Below the pieces are notes generated by a model. The model saw nothing but the letters and a program-made list of their open reading frames with translations. It made no database searches and was not told the origin of the DNA. Shown here one piece after another: positions 12,149-23,304 of a stretch of 64,000 bases of DNA. How positions within the stretch are numbered: position 1 is the first letter of the stretch; each line of letters starts with the position of its first letter. A program made the position numbers and the translations under genes. The DNA comes from Psococerastis gibbosa (Eukaryota; Arthropoda; Insecta; Psocodea; Psocidae), in the NCBI GenBank assembly GCA_963971405.1, contig OZ020488.1, positions 24,385,089 to 24,449,088 on the forward strand. Direction: 5' to 3'.

Positions 12149-13104
12149 TAAGTCAAATTAGATATTGCAAGATTTCGAATTTTGAAGGATTTTTTTTTTT
12201 TTTTTTTTTTTAGAAAAAGATTAATCGCATACAAACAATTTAATGAATGTATCCGATTGACCTCTTCAGTCGCCTCTGTAGGTTAGTACCTGTGTTGAGC
12301 TACGACACGTCTCCGATCGCATGGCGTGTAAAGACTCACATAAGTGCAAGCACGTTACCACCTGGCCATCGTAGGCTATGAAAATATTCGACCGCATTTT
12401 CAACACCGTATTATACTGTATTGTATAGGAGGCGTTGATAACAAAATAATTATTATAAATAGGCATGTTGTGGGTGATAATAATTCACAATTCGTTGAGT
12501 TCTATCGTAATGTGTCAAAATTCGATAAATGTTTGGAACGTTTCTACGCTTTAGATTACTTTGAGTAAAATGTACCAAGGCTAAATTTTCATTTGTATTG
12601 TACTTATAAAACCTGCATTTATGCCTGAAAAATTAGATATAAATATGGACGTGTAAAATGTAAAATCACATGAGTAAACAGGCCACTCTAATAATAACGA
12701 CTCTTTGAAGAGATTAAAAGGGGGAAAAATGACTCAAAGGTTTTAGAGACAGTATAATATCGCAGAGATGAAGACTGATAATAAAAAGAACATTAACTGC
12801 TTATATTTAAGATACTTATTCCCATGGTGATCCTTTATAATGCCTCAGCTTTTACGGGGCGAAATCTAAAGGAAGCAGTTTTACAGAAGATGCTGCCATA
12901 GAAGAGTTTTCACGGCGGTACCGATTATCGGTTATCATTATGAAATTTCAACTTTCAGCACGCCAAATAGGCAGCACAAAAGTCGAAAGTGCTTGCTGAA
13001 TTCCCACGTGTGTCATTTTCAATATTTTCAATGAAGGCAGATTAATTTATTGTAGGGGATTGTATTAGGCTATATACTTTCATGATTAAATAATAAGGGA
13101 CAAT
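12149..13104. other. Intergenic, nothing recognised
   Basis: Contains the poly-T tract at 12,190-12,212 and no supported gene. Confidence 0.5.
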
Positions 13105-13119
13105 GGAAGGGGTAAATCG

Positions 13120-13262
13120 ACGAAACGAATATCTCCAACAAGTTAAAAATGATTTGGGGATAACGTCCTATGTGGAGCTGAAGAGGACATGTCAAAATCG
13201 TGGAGACTGGAGACATCGCTGTAATATGTTGCTGCCAACCAGCCATCATCCGGCTGTAACTT
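13120..13262 (+). pseudogene. Scrap of non-LTR retrotransposon C-terminus
   Basis: The plus strand reads NEYLQQVKNDLGITSYVELK and then RT..NRGDWRHRCNMLLPTS. This parallels the last ~40 residues of the element at 30,101-30,764 (YAEDIKKDMRCGTYLELKR...EWRRRWNDLLQTN). The rest of the element is absent. Confidence 0.6.
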
Positions 13263-16200
13263 GAGCCCCTTGGCTCTTATATAGGTACCAACAAAGATTA
13301 AAGAATTTTACGTTAGGGAGTGTTCATCAACCTACTTGGTGCATTGTGGTTCGAAATTTGGAACCCTTGAGTGGATGTTTTGTTTGCTGACATTATGGTC
13401 AGTAAAGGAATTGAGTCAATAGAGAGCGTAATTTTCCTTTAGTGAAGTCTTTTTTTAAATTACAAACATAGCAATTAGCACAGAGGAAATGCTGGGCATG
13501 CATTTCAATTCCGCGCCTGCAACAGCTATTTCAATATTATCAAATGAAAATATTCAGTCTCAGAAAATCAGTCTACAGTGCGTAGCTGAAATACACGCGG
13601 AAAGAGCAAAGTTTAATTTTCATTAAATTGGTACAAACTGCAAACTTTAGACAGTTTCATAAGACAAGTAGTTTAATCAAGGGAATAGTTATGTAGGTTT
13701 CCATATGAATAGTAGGAATTTCAGGTATAAATTGCTTTCGAGCCATTTCCATTGGCGGGCATTCAAAGACTCTCCAAGCAATCTGAAGCCGCAGACTCCC
13801 ACCTCCATTCCCACACCCCCAGTTTCAATTTCAGTGCGGTATAGAATTAAAAGGCTGAGTCGCCTGCCAAAGACTGTTCTAACTCAATTAACATGCCTGG
13901 TTGGTGATTTCCAGCGGCATCTTTCAAAAGAAAGTTTAACTCCCACGCCGGCACCTTTATCTCGCTTCTGAGCGATAAGTTAGGTACTTTTAAGCGCATT
14001 ATACAGTATATGTTCCATTTCGTACAATAACCACTAATACCGTACCTGAATTGTATGCAGTAAATAAAGCTATGACAGTTATCACGTTATTCTTCATTTT
14101 ACTTTCAAGAACCAAGAACAATAATCAAATTTCGGCTAAATCATTGTACATATATTATATGCGTAAAGTGGGGCCAGGAGACAGGCGCTACCGTCCTATT
14201 AGCCCAGGATGCCAATTAATTAGGTAAATCTAAAAATTTATACATAAGCTCTGCTAGTATTAAAGGTTTCCTGAATAACATATCAAAAGTCGCCTACTTT
14301 CCCTGGGCGAAGTCGCAAACCCCGGACTCGCGACCTCTGAAAATGTCTCGGGCCATGGCAAAAATTATAATTTGAGAAAGGTTCATCTTTCAAACTCCCA
14401 AGGCAATCCAATTAAAGTAAAATACCTAATGCATACATCGTTTCAATATCAGGCCTAGTTTCAGTTACAGTTGCTTGCGTACTAAACGTTGAAGTTTTTG
14501 TAATATACAATATAAAGGGGAGTCTAGAATTGATTGTAAACCGGTTTTCTCTCAAATCACTGTACTATTGTACATTAATTCCCACTTGACACAACTACCC
14601 GTCATACCGTCGAGATGAGTTTTTAAGGTGCCTCACTGAACATAGCTACCGCCGTGGCTTAATTTTTTTTAAGCGTTTTTAGTCAATTTCTAGGTGGGTA
14701 AATGTCCTTCTGCATTTTGATACTCCTAGTCTGTGACCGTCACTAAAACCGGTTTAACCACCTGTTTAAAAAGGCGTGAAAATACCGAAAAAAATCTCAT
14801 GCCTTCCATTGTCGTGTAGCCAAACGGGTTTAACGACGGCTAGACACAAAATACAAAAAGTATTACAAACATTACTGTAATAAATTGTTTAGGAACATTA
14901 AATTTTCATCTCGGGTATGTCGTCTTAAATACAAGTACAGTGAATTGTAATTTAATTGATTAATTCTATCTTGAACTAAAAAAGACAAACAATTTGCTCT
15001 TGGTATAGCAATTAATGGCTGACTGGTGGCTTAAAGATGTCGTACCACTTCGTCTCTTGGATCTACTCAGATTCAAAACACTTGGCATGACGGGAAGAGA
15101 TTTTCAACATGATACAGACCGTACGCGCATGAAAAACACTACATAGATTTCAAAGAGAGAGAGAGCGTGCGTGGCGGAAAGGGGACGGGGGAAAACAGTG
15201 GGCCGGAAAAATCGCATTCATACACTCATGAACTTCCATGTTGAAATGTCAGTGCTATTCATTTTTACAATGGCTGAAATAACCGAAAACAAATGAAAAT
15301 GAAATGTTAGGGGAAAATGTCAACAGCATGGCGAAAACAATCGGCAGAATACATGGGTGGGCCAACGGTCAGCCTATTGCAATTAATCATGGACTGGATC
15401 AATGCCTGTGCGGACGGCCACTTTATTACTAGCCGCCTCATCAAATATGCAATTACCACCGTAAAAGGGGATAGTGAATTGGCAATAATTAAATTTGAAC
15501 AACAAAACGACTTTAATCTGCACATCTCATAGACCTACACACAAAAGAATACGTATACGCCTGACCATATATAGAGGCTACAACCTCACATCAAACCGGT
15601 CATGTTTGTTCAACCGAAGTCCGAAACCGAACTCAATAAGCGTATATAATGTAAGTTTAAAAATAATAATACCTATACGTAACAGAATTGTAACGCAACA
15701 TAGGAACGTTGTTGGGGACAAAGGCACGTTAATGGCGCTGGCCGTCAACACTGACTAGTGTTTAAATTAATCTTAATCAATACTAAGAACGAATATCGGT
15801 TGGTATCACCCGCACAGGTAATGCTGACGAGTGAAACGCAGAGTTTGCGTGCTCAAAACAACAACTTCCTGCCACCCACATATCCTTCCCTCGCACGCTA
15901 TAGTGACAGACAAATGGGAATTTATTTAGGTAATGGCTAGGAAAGGGAAAATAAGATACCTAACGGATAACCTGCAGTCCACTAATATGGTTGTTTTCCT
16001 TGCAATGGAATGTGAATGCATTTTTAAAGGCTGCGTAGTTTAGTTTTTCCCTACTGAAATAGATTAATATGCTCAATGGCCTATGTCACGATTGCCACCT
16101 AGCATCAAGTGGAGAAGACCGCGCAAAAGCAGGAAAATCTGGCTCTCCCTTCAGTATACGTGTTTTGCTCAAAAAACGTGGAAATCGTAGATTTTGGTTA

Positions 16201-17189
16201 AAATAAAAATTGATTCTTTTCTTAAATTTTTTTTTTTATAGCCTACTAATAAATTTCTAACAAAATCCTCAACTTTGTATTGTACGGTACTTGTACTTAA
16301 TTCGTATAAAACTTAAATCAAAATTAGTCATATCTTTATACATTAGACCAAATTTGTATTTCTTGTATGGTAAATTACATTAAAAACATTTTTAAAAAAC
16401 TATTTTGGTGTGATCTAGCGGTGGCCAATATCAATCGATCAGGTTCCTCTTAAGACTATATTCATAAATTGCTGTAAAATCGGCCTCAAGAGCAGGCCTA
16501 CTTGTAGGCGACTAAGCTGTATTTTGTATTTATTTAAAAAAAATGCCGTACCTAATGTTTCGTTGGTTTCGAGGAAAACAGTTTTGAAGTTGTACCCTAT
16601 GGAATGTAGATTAAAATAACTGATTTTATTTTTAATTTAGTCAAAATTTAACCAAACGAGTAAGAAGACAGTGCTGTCGCAAAATGTTTATACATTTACA
16701 TTCACATAACCATGTTGCAGTTGCTAACGAAACGACTTCGGTGACAATGCACAGGGAAGAACAACGAGAAATCATATCTACGAATTTTCCATCGCTCATT
16801 TATTGTTACCTACTAAAGAACACGGGAAGTAGGCTACGTGTTGGATGTTGGTAAAAATAAAAGGTAACTGCAGGGAGATACTTTTCAACCAATACAACGA
16901 TATGAGGATCTTTTGTACCAGGAGGGCAAGGGCGATGGTAAATATTTAGCAGATACATTTTCACGTTTATTTCCCAAATGCATCTTAGATCAGAATTTAT
17001 TCTTCCATATTCGGACAACTGAGACACGCGCTAGACCCTGCCTCTAAAGTCTAAACGTGTTTAACACACACACCTCTGCCAACATTTATTTTATTTTTGT
17101 ATGCTGTGCCTCACCAATTTATATCCCCACGAGCCGCCACTGATGACTCCATACACAACCCATAAGTGTAGTCACCGATACGTCTTTTT
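13263..17189. other. Intergenic, nothing recognised
   Basis: Nearly 4 kb without a supported gene. It contains a (GA) run at about 15,153-15,164 and short frames of 60-90 codons at 13,705-13,971 and 15,307-15,940, with no motif, splice-site pattern or homology I recognise. Confidence 0.5.
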
Positions 17190-17633
17190 GCTTTCCAATT
17201 TGTACGTAGCCTAGCCTAGTAAAGGAAAGCTTTGTAATGGTCGAAATTTTCAATTCCGAGATTTCAACGGATTTACACGTTTCGATTCCCAGGAACCCCA
17301 AGAAGTGGTTTTTATGAAATGTCTGTCTGTCGCATTGTCTGTTAATCGATTTCCGGGCAAACTAATCAGTCGATTTTGATGAAATTTGGCATGTAGGTTT
17401 ACAAAAATCGTACCTCGAGACCATTTTTTACATTTTGGGCTAACTCAATTTGGGAGGACACATATTCTCAAAAAAACTCCAAAAAAAGTCTAAAAAAATT
17501 ATTTCTCAAAAACGGCTCCAACGATTTCTTTTAAATTCACATATATTGTAGTCGTTATTAATGTTAACAAAATGCGGTGGGTCGCTTGCCCCTTGATAGT
17601 TTGCTTCTGGGGGTAAAAAATTAAAATAACTCA
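17190..17633 (-). repeat. Family A repeat copy, split by the PLE (3' part)
   Basis: Minus-orientation family A starting from its terminal hairpin (GCTTTCCAATTTGTACGTAG) and reaching the GGGGGTAAAAAATTAAAATAACTCA segment, where the PLE interrupts it. The copy resumes at 20,199. The last 11 bases, AAAATAACTCA (17,623-17,633), are the target duplication made by the PLE. Confidence 0.85.
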
Positions 17634-17688
17634 TGAAGAACCAGTAGAATCCGGGCTGATGGGCCGTGGTCGAATTGAAAGTGAACTT

Positions 17689-17729
17689 CCAAACGTTTCG
17701 TCAACATCTGCGGTCGACATCTTCAGTGG
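17689..17729 (-). ncRNA. Hammerhead-ribozyme-like motif (left repeat, antisense)
   Basis: Read on the minus strand: helix I strand CCA, core CUGAAGA, a 6-bp helix II GUCGAC/GUUGAC around a 7-nt loop, core GAAA, a two-pair helix III (AC/GU), then U17 and helix I strand UGG. This fits the minimal type I hammerheads described for Penelope-like elements, with an extra U before helix II. The core residues are intact here, but this copy is antisense to the ORF. Activity is untested and the tiny helix III may require dimers. Confidence 0.55.
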
Positions 17730-17834
17730 CGCTGCGTAGACTTCGAAGGTTGTACCTCGATGGCTCCGTAGCGAGTGACTGGGTAGGGGGCTGAGCACTG
17801 ACCTTTATACCTGGACGTTGTTGTTGTTGTTGTT

Positions 17835-20096
17835 GTGTTGAGAGCGAGGATTCGCTCGCTCTCAACACAACATGTCCCTCTGGGGGACAAGGTGGACAGG
17901 CTGACACACACATCCATGTCAACGCAGATGGCGGTGACCACGGAACGCCACCAAAAGAAGCTGGAACGCCTTCTGCTTACCAAGCCGATGCCGCCTACCC
18001 TGGATAAAAACCGGATAGTCATCAATCTCTCCAATCACCAACCGACTGACGACCAACGAGCAATTCTGGAAAAAGGAGGAAACTTCGCAGTAGTTGCTAA
18101 GAGCATCCCCACGGAGGACATTATTGCCAACATTGAATCCTCAGTAAGGCTCTTGGCTCCAGCTGCTGCTGAAGAAATACGCCGTGAATCAGCCAGAATA
18201 CTACAGTACGCCAAACCACCCAAATCCAACATCTCAAGTAAGGAACGGATGGCCATGAAGGATTTAAACAACAACAAGGACATCGTTATCCTAGCCGCGG
18301 ATAAAGGGAATGCCACGGCTATCTTGAACACCAGTGATTACCAGAAGAAGTTCTTGGACCTGCTGGACCCTAAGACTTATAAAGTGCTCAGCCGTGACCC
18401 CACATCAAGAATCTTGGCGAAAACAAAGAAACTGGTCAAAGATTCCACTTTACCAACTGAGGATAAGCGGTACCTGGTAAAATCAGAAGCATTACCACCC
18501 AGGCTGTATGGTCTCCCAAAGATCCATAAGCAGAATGTGCCACTGCGTCCGATTGTGAGCGCGATAGGATCTCCTACCTACGACGTGGCAAAATACCTGA
18601 CGAAGCTGCTACAGACACATGTAGGAACCGGAGATTCTTTCATCAGAGACTCGACGCACTTCATTGAAAAACTGAAGGACCTACACCTGGAACCCGATGA
18701 CCTGCTCGTGAGTTTTGATGTCGTTTCACTCTTCACTATGGTTCCAATCAAAGAAACTATGGAGCTTATAAAGGAAAAATTCACAGATGACGTCACGTCT
18801 TTGTTCCACCACGTTCTGACAACTACATACTTTCAATGGAATTCAACCTTCTACGAACAACTGGATGGCGTCGCAATGGGGAGTCCCATTAGCCCGGTGG
18901 TTGCAAACTTCTACATGGAATCTTTTGAAAAAACGGCGTTAGACACAGCAGCCCAAAAACCGAAATGTTGGTTCCGATACGTAGTTTGGAATCATGGTCT
19001 GGAGAATCTGAAGAAATTCCTGGATCACATCAACTCAATTCACCCGCGAATCCAGTTCACCATGGAAAAAGAAAACAATAACCAGTTGGCCTTCCTTGAT
19101 GTTTTGGTGACGAAGAATAGAGACGGTTCATTGGGACATACGGTATACCGCAAACCAACGCATACGGATAGATACCTGAGCAAGAGTTCCAACCATCATC
19201 CGAGCCAGAAACGTGCGATGCTGAAAACTCTCATCCACCGTGCTAATCGGATTTGTGAGCCCCAGCAACTACGATCAGAACTCAAACACCTGGATAGAGC
19301 ATTACAAGCTAACGGTTATACGCCTCAAGAAATCAAGCGAGCTCTCCATCCTAGACAGAACACTACGGCTGCAGACAGACCCCAACCTATAGGAATGGTG
19401 TGTTTGCCCTACATAAAGAAAGTCACGGATCGCATTGGGAAACTTTTCGAACGTCGTAACATCAAAACAGTGTTCAAGCCTACGCAACAGCTCCAATGCA
19501 TGATAAGATCCGCCAAGGATCAGAGAGACCCATTAACATCAGCCGGTGTGTACCGAATTCCTTGCTCTTGTGGAGAAGTATACATAGGTACGACTAAACG
19601 CAGCGTAAATACGAGGATAGAAGGACATAAACGAAGCTGCCGCCGTCTACAACCGGAGAAGTCCGCGATTGCCGAGCACGTACTAACACAATCTGGACAC
19701 ACGGTGCACTACAAACAGGCGACTGTCTTGTCACGGGCTACTCAATATTTCCCCAGACTACACAGAGAAGCTATTGAAATATACAAGCACCAACACAATT
19801 TCAACAGAAAGGAAGAAGGCTTAAAGGTGAACAAACTCTGGTATCCGGCGCTGAACAAAACAACAACGAAAATGATGACGTCAGCCAATTGGGAAAAACA
19901 AGGTAATGGAAATTCCCCAGGGGGACATGTTGTGTTGAGAGCGAGCGAATCCTCGCTCTCAACACAACAACAACAACAACGTCCAGGTATAAAGGTCAGT
20001 GCTCAGCCCCCTACCCAGTCACTCGCTACGGAGCCACCGAGGTACAACCTTCGAAGTCTACGCAGCGCCACTGAAAATGTCGACCGCAGATGTTGA
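17835..20096 (+). CDS. PLE polyprotein: reverse transcriptase + GIY-YIG, RT catalytic pair deleted
   Basis: A 753-codon frame. The likely true start is an internal Met (for example residue 28 or 32), because the first ~25 codons lie in the terminal repeat. Residues 224-232 read LYGLPKIHK, a Penelope-type RT signature; the first catalytic Asp is in SFDVVSLF (D295), and GVAMGSPISP is at 345-354. The expected YVDDTFVxW motif is reduced to RYVVWNHG (381-388): five codons, including both catalytic Asp, are missing without a frameshift (near 18,982). A GIY-YIG endonuclease follows (GVYRIPCSCGEVYIG 571-585, AEH near 613-615). Polymerase activity should be lost while the frame stays open. The C-terminal ~60 residues are encoded by the right terminal repeat. 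Confidence 0.9.
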   Translation: MLRARIRSLSTQHVPLGDKVDRLTHTSMSTQMAVTTERHQKKLERLLLTKPMPPTLDKNRIVINLSNHQPTDDQRAILEKGGNFAVVAKSIPTEDIIANIESSVRLLAPAAAEEIRRESARILQYAKPPKSNISSKERMAMKDLNNNKDIVILAADKGNATAILNTSDYQKKFLDLLDPKTYKVLSRDPTSRILAKTKKLVKDSTLPTEDKRYLVKSEALPPRLYGLPKIHKQNVPLRPIVSAIGSPTYDVAKYLTKLLQTHVGTGDSFIRDSTHFIEKLKDLHLEPDDLLVSFDVVSLFTMVPIKETMELIKEKFTDDVTSLFHHVLTTTYFQWNSTFYEQLDGVAMGSPISPVVANFYMESFEKTALDTAAQKPKCWFRYVVWNHGLENLKKFLDHINSIHPRIQFTMEKENNNQLAFLDVLVTKNRDGSLGHTVYRKPTHTDRYLSKSSNHHPSQKRAMLKTLIHRANRICEPQQLRSELKHLDRALQANGYTPQEIKRALHPRQNTTAADRPQPIGMVCLPYIKKVTDRIGKLFERRNIKTVFKPTQQLQCMIRSAKDQRDPLTSAGVYRIPCSCGEVYIGTTKRSVNTRIEGHKRSCRRLQPEKSAIAEHVLTQSGHTVHYKQATVLSRATQYFPRLHREAIEIYKHQHNFNRKEEGLKVNKLWYPALNKTTTKMMTSANWEKQGNGNSPGGHVVLRASESSLSTQQQQQRPGIKVSAQPPTQSLATEPPRYNLRSLRSATENVDRRC

Positions 20097-20108
20097 CGAA
20101 ACGTTTGG
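20068..20108 (+). ncRNA. Hammerhead-ribozyme-like motif (right repeat, sense, damaged)
   Basis: Sense-strand counterpart of the motif at 17,689-17,729. The core reads CUGAAAA instead of CUGAAGA, so the essential G8 is replaced by A. Helix II (GUCGAC/GUUGAC) and GAAAC-GUU-UGG are kept. Expected to be inactive. Confidence 0.5.
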
Positions 20109-20198
20109 AAGTTCACTTTCAATTCGACCACGGCCCATCAGCCCGGATTCTACTGGTTCTTCATTTGACTCCGGCCGTGAAAGCCTTTGCAGTTACAA

Positions 20199-20425
20199 AA
20201 AATAACTCAATTTTCATGAAAAATGACTAAAAAATAATTTTTCTGCGGAACCTTTCTATCGATGATTTCTACCTTCATGTATGTTTTGGGCGTTCAATAG
20301 TGTAACAAAACCGGTCAGGTTGCATTCCCAAAAAAATATTTGGTTCTGTGCAAAAAATTATTTTTTGGAGAAATTATGGAAAATTCACGCTCCAATACAT
20401 TGCGTGCCCTGTCATTGTTACTACT
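20199..20425 (-). repeat. Family A repeat copy, split by the PLE (5' part)
   Basis: Continuation of the copy that starts at 17,190: ATGAAAAATGACTAAAAAAT, then TCTATCGATGATTTCTACC, then the segment around GAAATTATGGAAAATTCACG. Similarity fades after about 20,425. Bases 20,199-20,209 are the second PLE target duplication. Confidence 0.8.
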
Positions 20426-20559
20426 GCTACAACAGAAACTGTTCGTTCCAGAATATGCAATTGAGTTTTAAGGGGTTTTTAATATATTGAGGTGGAAATT
20501 TAACGAAATTGAACCATAGTCTTTTTGTTCGCCTTTTGTTTGCAACAAAGTCGTTTTTT

Positions 20560-21410
20560 GCTTTCCAATTTATACGTAGTATAAGGAAAGCTTTGTGATG
20601 GTCGAAATTTTCGATTCTGAGATTTCAACGGATTTACACGTTTTGAGGTCCCAGGAACCCAAAAAAGTGGTTTTTACAAAATGTCTGTCTGTCGGTCGGT
20701 CTGTCGGTCTGTCTGTTCGTCGATTTCCGGGCAAACTACTCAGTGGATTTGAGTGAAATTTGGCATGTAGGTTCACAAAAATCATACCTCGGGACCATTT
20801 TTTTTTTTTGGGCTAACTCAATTTGGGGGGGTTTTATTTTCAAAAAACTCCAAAAAAACGTCTAAAAAAATTATTTCTCAAAAACGGCTCAAACGATTTC
20901 TTTTAAATTCTCGTAGATTGTAGTCGTTATTAATGTTGACAAAATGCGGGGGGTCGCTTGCCCCTTGATAGTTTGCTTCTGGGGGTAAAAAAATAAAAAT
21001 AACTAAATTTTAATGAAAAAATGACTAAAAAATGCGAAACCTTTCTATCGATGATTTCTACCTTCAAGCATGTTTTAGGTGTTAAATTGAGTAACGAAAC
21101 CGGATAGGTTGCTTTCCCAAAAAAATATTTGGTTTTGCCCAAAAAATTATTTTTTGAAAAAAATGATAGAAAATTCGCGCTCAAATGCATTGCATGCCCT
21201 GCCATTATTGCTGTGTGGTAATTAATGCGTTTGTTTGACCTATCGAGAATTTACCTCACTTCCAGTGACGTCAGGTGGACAACCGCCCCCCCCCCCCCCC
21301 GAGATATCGGAAATTTAACCATAGGAAAAATATTTGCCACAAAATTACTAATTTTAATAATTTTGATAAATTGGAAAGCATGTTCGAGTGAACTCGGACC
21401 GGTTCTTTCA
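20560..21410 (-). repeat. Family A repeat, longest copy
   Basis: Runs from the terminal hairpin (GCTTTCCAATTTATACGTAG) to GAACTCGGACCGGTTCTTTC, about 850 bp, immediately beside the previous copy and in the same orientation. It includes an extended GTCT/GTCG microsatellite (20,683-20,718) and a C run (21,286-21,300). Best guide to the family's full extent in this window. Confidence 0.85.
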
Positions 21411-22440
21411 TTCCATTTTCATTTCATATGGAAATTATTTACTATGAAATTACTCATTTTCTCTGTCTATACTCATTGATAAATTGGAAAGCATGTTCGA
21501 GTAATTTTAATATCACGGTAGTACGGTACACTAGATTAGATATAGAGAAGCCAACTTAGAGAATAGCTCAAAAGAACTTCTTAGCGATATCGGTATGTAA
21601 CTTAGTTACAATTGGCTATAATAAATTTAGGTGGCCCGATTGAAGCGGTACGATATACGAGTAGGTTTACATTTAAATAGAGTAAATTCTACAGTTCTGT
21701 GGTAGCTTTCCAACCAAAAATAAAAACACTAGCCGCATATGTACCAACACATGGTGAAACTGCAAGCTTACGTTTCTAATAGTCATGAATAGATTTCTGC
21801 CCTGATTTTCGATATATTAAGCCTACTATTTAATAACATATAGGGCATATGCGGCATTGTTAGCTAGTTCAGCACTCAGGTTGGTTATAATAAAAATAAT
21901 ACACCATGCTTTTTTTATTAAAAATATACATCTATAACCTACACTAACTTACCGTTTTATTTCTGGTAGACATTAAATTTACCGTCTCATTTACCCATTA
22001 GCGTAAAATGTGAAAGATCTCCCGTCCAGAAGGTGAACCAGCATGTAGGACTATTTCGTCGCATGAGCTAACCTCACTACATTTAAAATATATAACATGC
22101 CTATTTGCCTTCGTTAGGAATTTTCAAATAAACGTACCTGTCAGTATTAGAAGCTGTCTTATCGGTGTTGCAACCTCTTCGACTGGATATTAAAATGGCC
22201 AACCAATTCAACGTCACTAGGGAGCAAGGAATTGTTGAGAAACGAACTACACCCCCTAACAGACCGAGCGCCACTGACAAACCGGCCATTGCTGTGTTGC
22301 TGACTACAGCGTGTTTCCCCATATTACCACTAGTTGTCAGCACCACCATGTGGGGGTAGCAAAAGAGCGCTCAATATCTCATGGACATTTCTACGTGATT
22401 ATAGCCAACACCATAATAAACTATGTATAGGTGATTAGAG
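21411..22440. other. Intergenic, nothing recognised
   Basis: A second GATAAATTGGAAAGCATG motif at about 21,477 is a small family A end fragment. Otherwise no supported feature. Confidence 0.5.
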
Positions 22441-22476
22441 CATAAGTAGAGGATTTGGCATTTACTGGACTTGTCG

Positions 22477-22551
22477 GGGCTTGTGGTCCAGTGGTTATAA
22501 GACGACGCCCCGGTTAGGCGTAGATCGTGGGTTCGAATCCCGCCAAGCCCA
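22477..22551 (+). ncRNA. tRNA-like cloverleaf with pol III terminator
   Basis: Folds as a tRNA: perfect 7-bp acceptor (GGGCTTG/CAAGCCC) with discriminator A; D arm GTC/GAC containing an A box (TGGTCCAGTGGTTA); 5-bp anticodon stem ACGCC/GGCGT; 5-bp T stem GTGGG/CCCGC with loop TTCGAAT (B box GGTTCGAATCC); T6 terminator at 22,553. The anticodon loop CCGGTTA lacks the universal U33 and would give GGU. It is followed by the CCTCTAATTTCGGTTAT tail found in the foldback copies at 3,440 and 51,903. I therefore read it as a repeat-borne tRNA-like unit, not a working tRNA gene. Confidence 0.65.
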
Positions 22552-22599
22552 GTTTTTTCCTTATCCTCTAATTTCGGTTATGTATAGGTGCCTAAAAAA

Positions 22600-23097
22600 T
22601 TTATCGCATACGTAGCTTACAGTCTTCTTCCTCTTTATCTAACTTGTTAGTACCCCCTTCAGGGAACCAAGGGACTCTCAATTCATACATAGCTCACGAA
22701 CGCGCAAAATTTGCACAATTTTTGCTTGGCATGGGTTCAACTTAGGAACTTACATAACACCAACCTTTTGTGGTAAATTTGCTATGAAATGAATCCAGGG
22801 GGCCTCATGATATTATTGGATTCCGAACCACTTGGCTTCATCAGTCTCTCACATACCGCGGTACAGTATATACGGCAATTATTTGTAATTATAAACTCAC
22901 CAAAAATATTAATAATGTATCAATTTGTTTAAAACAATTGAATAAACTCCGGTATTATAATAATCCCAAATCCCATGATCGGGCTGCTGATGCTTCATGC
23001 TCCCTCAACAAAATACTATGTTTAGGCGTGAACGAGGCACCTGTTGCCATTCCCACCTTTTTTGGATAAATAACGACGGAAGCCTCAGGCACCCGAC
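22600..23097. other. Intergenic, nothing recognised
   Basis: No supported feature. Confidence 0.5.
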
Positions 23098-23150
23098 TTA
23101 GGCGGGGTTTTCACATGCGTCAATGGTCAATGGTAAATGTGGTATTGACC
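23098..23150. repeat. Solo arm of the hairpin MITE family
   Basis: TTAGGCGGGGTTTTCACATG followed by GTCAATGGTCAATGGTAAAT matches the left arm of the MITE at 23,305. The other arm is missing. Confidence 0.7.
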
Positions 23151-23304
23151 AAAGAACTTCTAATATACTTTTAAAAAAATAACTTCTAATTACGAGTGAT
23201 GCACCGTTCTGACGTATGGCATACATTTTGGGTAGGGTATCCCCTAGGTCTAGTTTAATTAAAACAGATCCTAAGCAGCTCTTAAATTAATATCGTCTAC
23301 ACTT

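Larger units (their letters stand above)
17634..20198 (+). mobile_element. Penelope-like element with inverted terminal repeats
   Basis: A 2.56-kb retroelement flanked by 11-bp direct repeats AAAATAACTCA (17,623-17,633 and 20,199-20,209) and inserted in a family A copy. It has ~245-bp inverted terminal repeats (17,634-~17,882 and ~19,918-20,163), starting TGAAGAACCAGTAGAATCC and ending next to CTCGCTCTCAACACAAC. The right repeat is followed by ~35 bp of unique tail (to TTACAA). The single ORF spans reverse transcriptase and GIY-YIG domains and runs into both repeats. Inverted terminal repeats and hammerhead motifs are known for Penelope-like elements. Near-identity of the two repeats implies a fairly recent insertion. 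Confidence 0.92.

Noticed and set aside
17723..18034. Minus-strand frames inside the PLE
   Set aside because: Shadows of the PLE coding and inverted-repeat sequence.
20570..20785. Protein-like frame with RTDRPTDRPTDR repeat
   Set aside because: Translation of the microsatellite within family A, not a gene.
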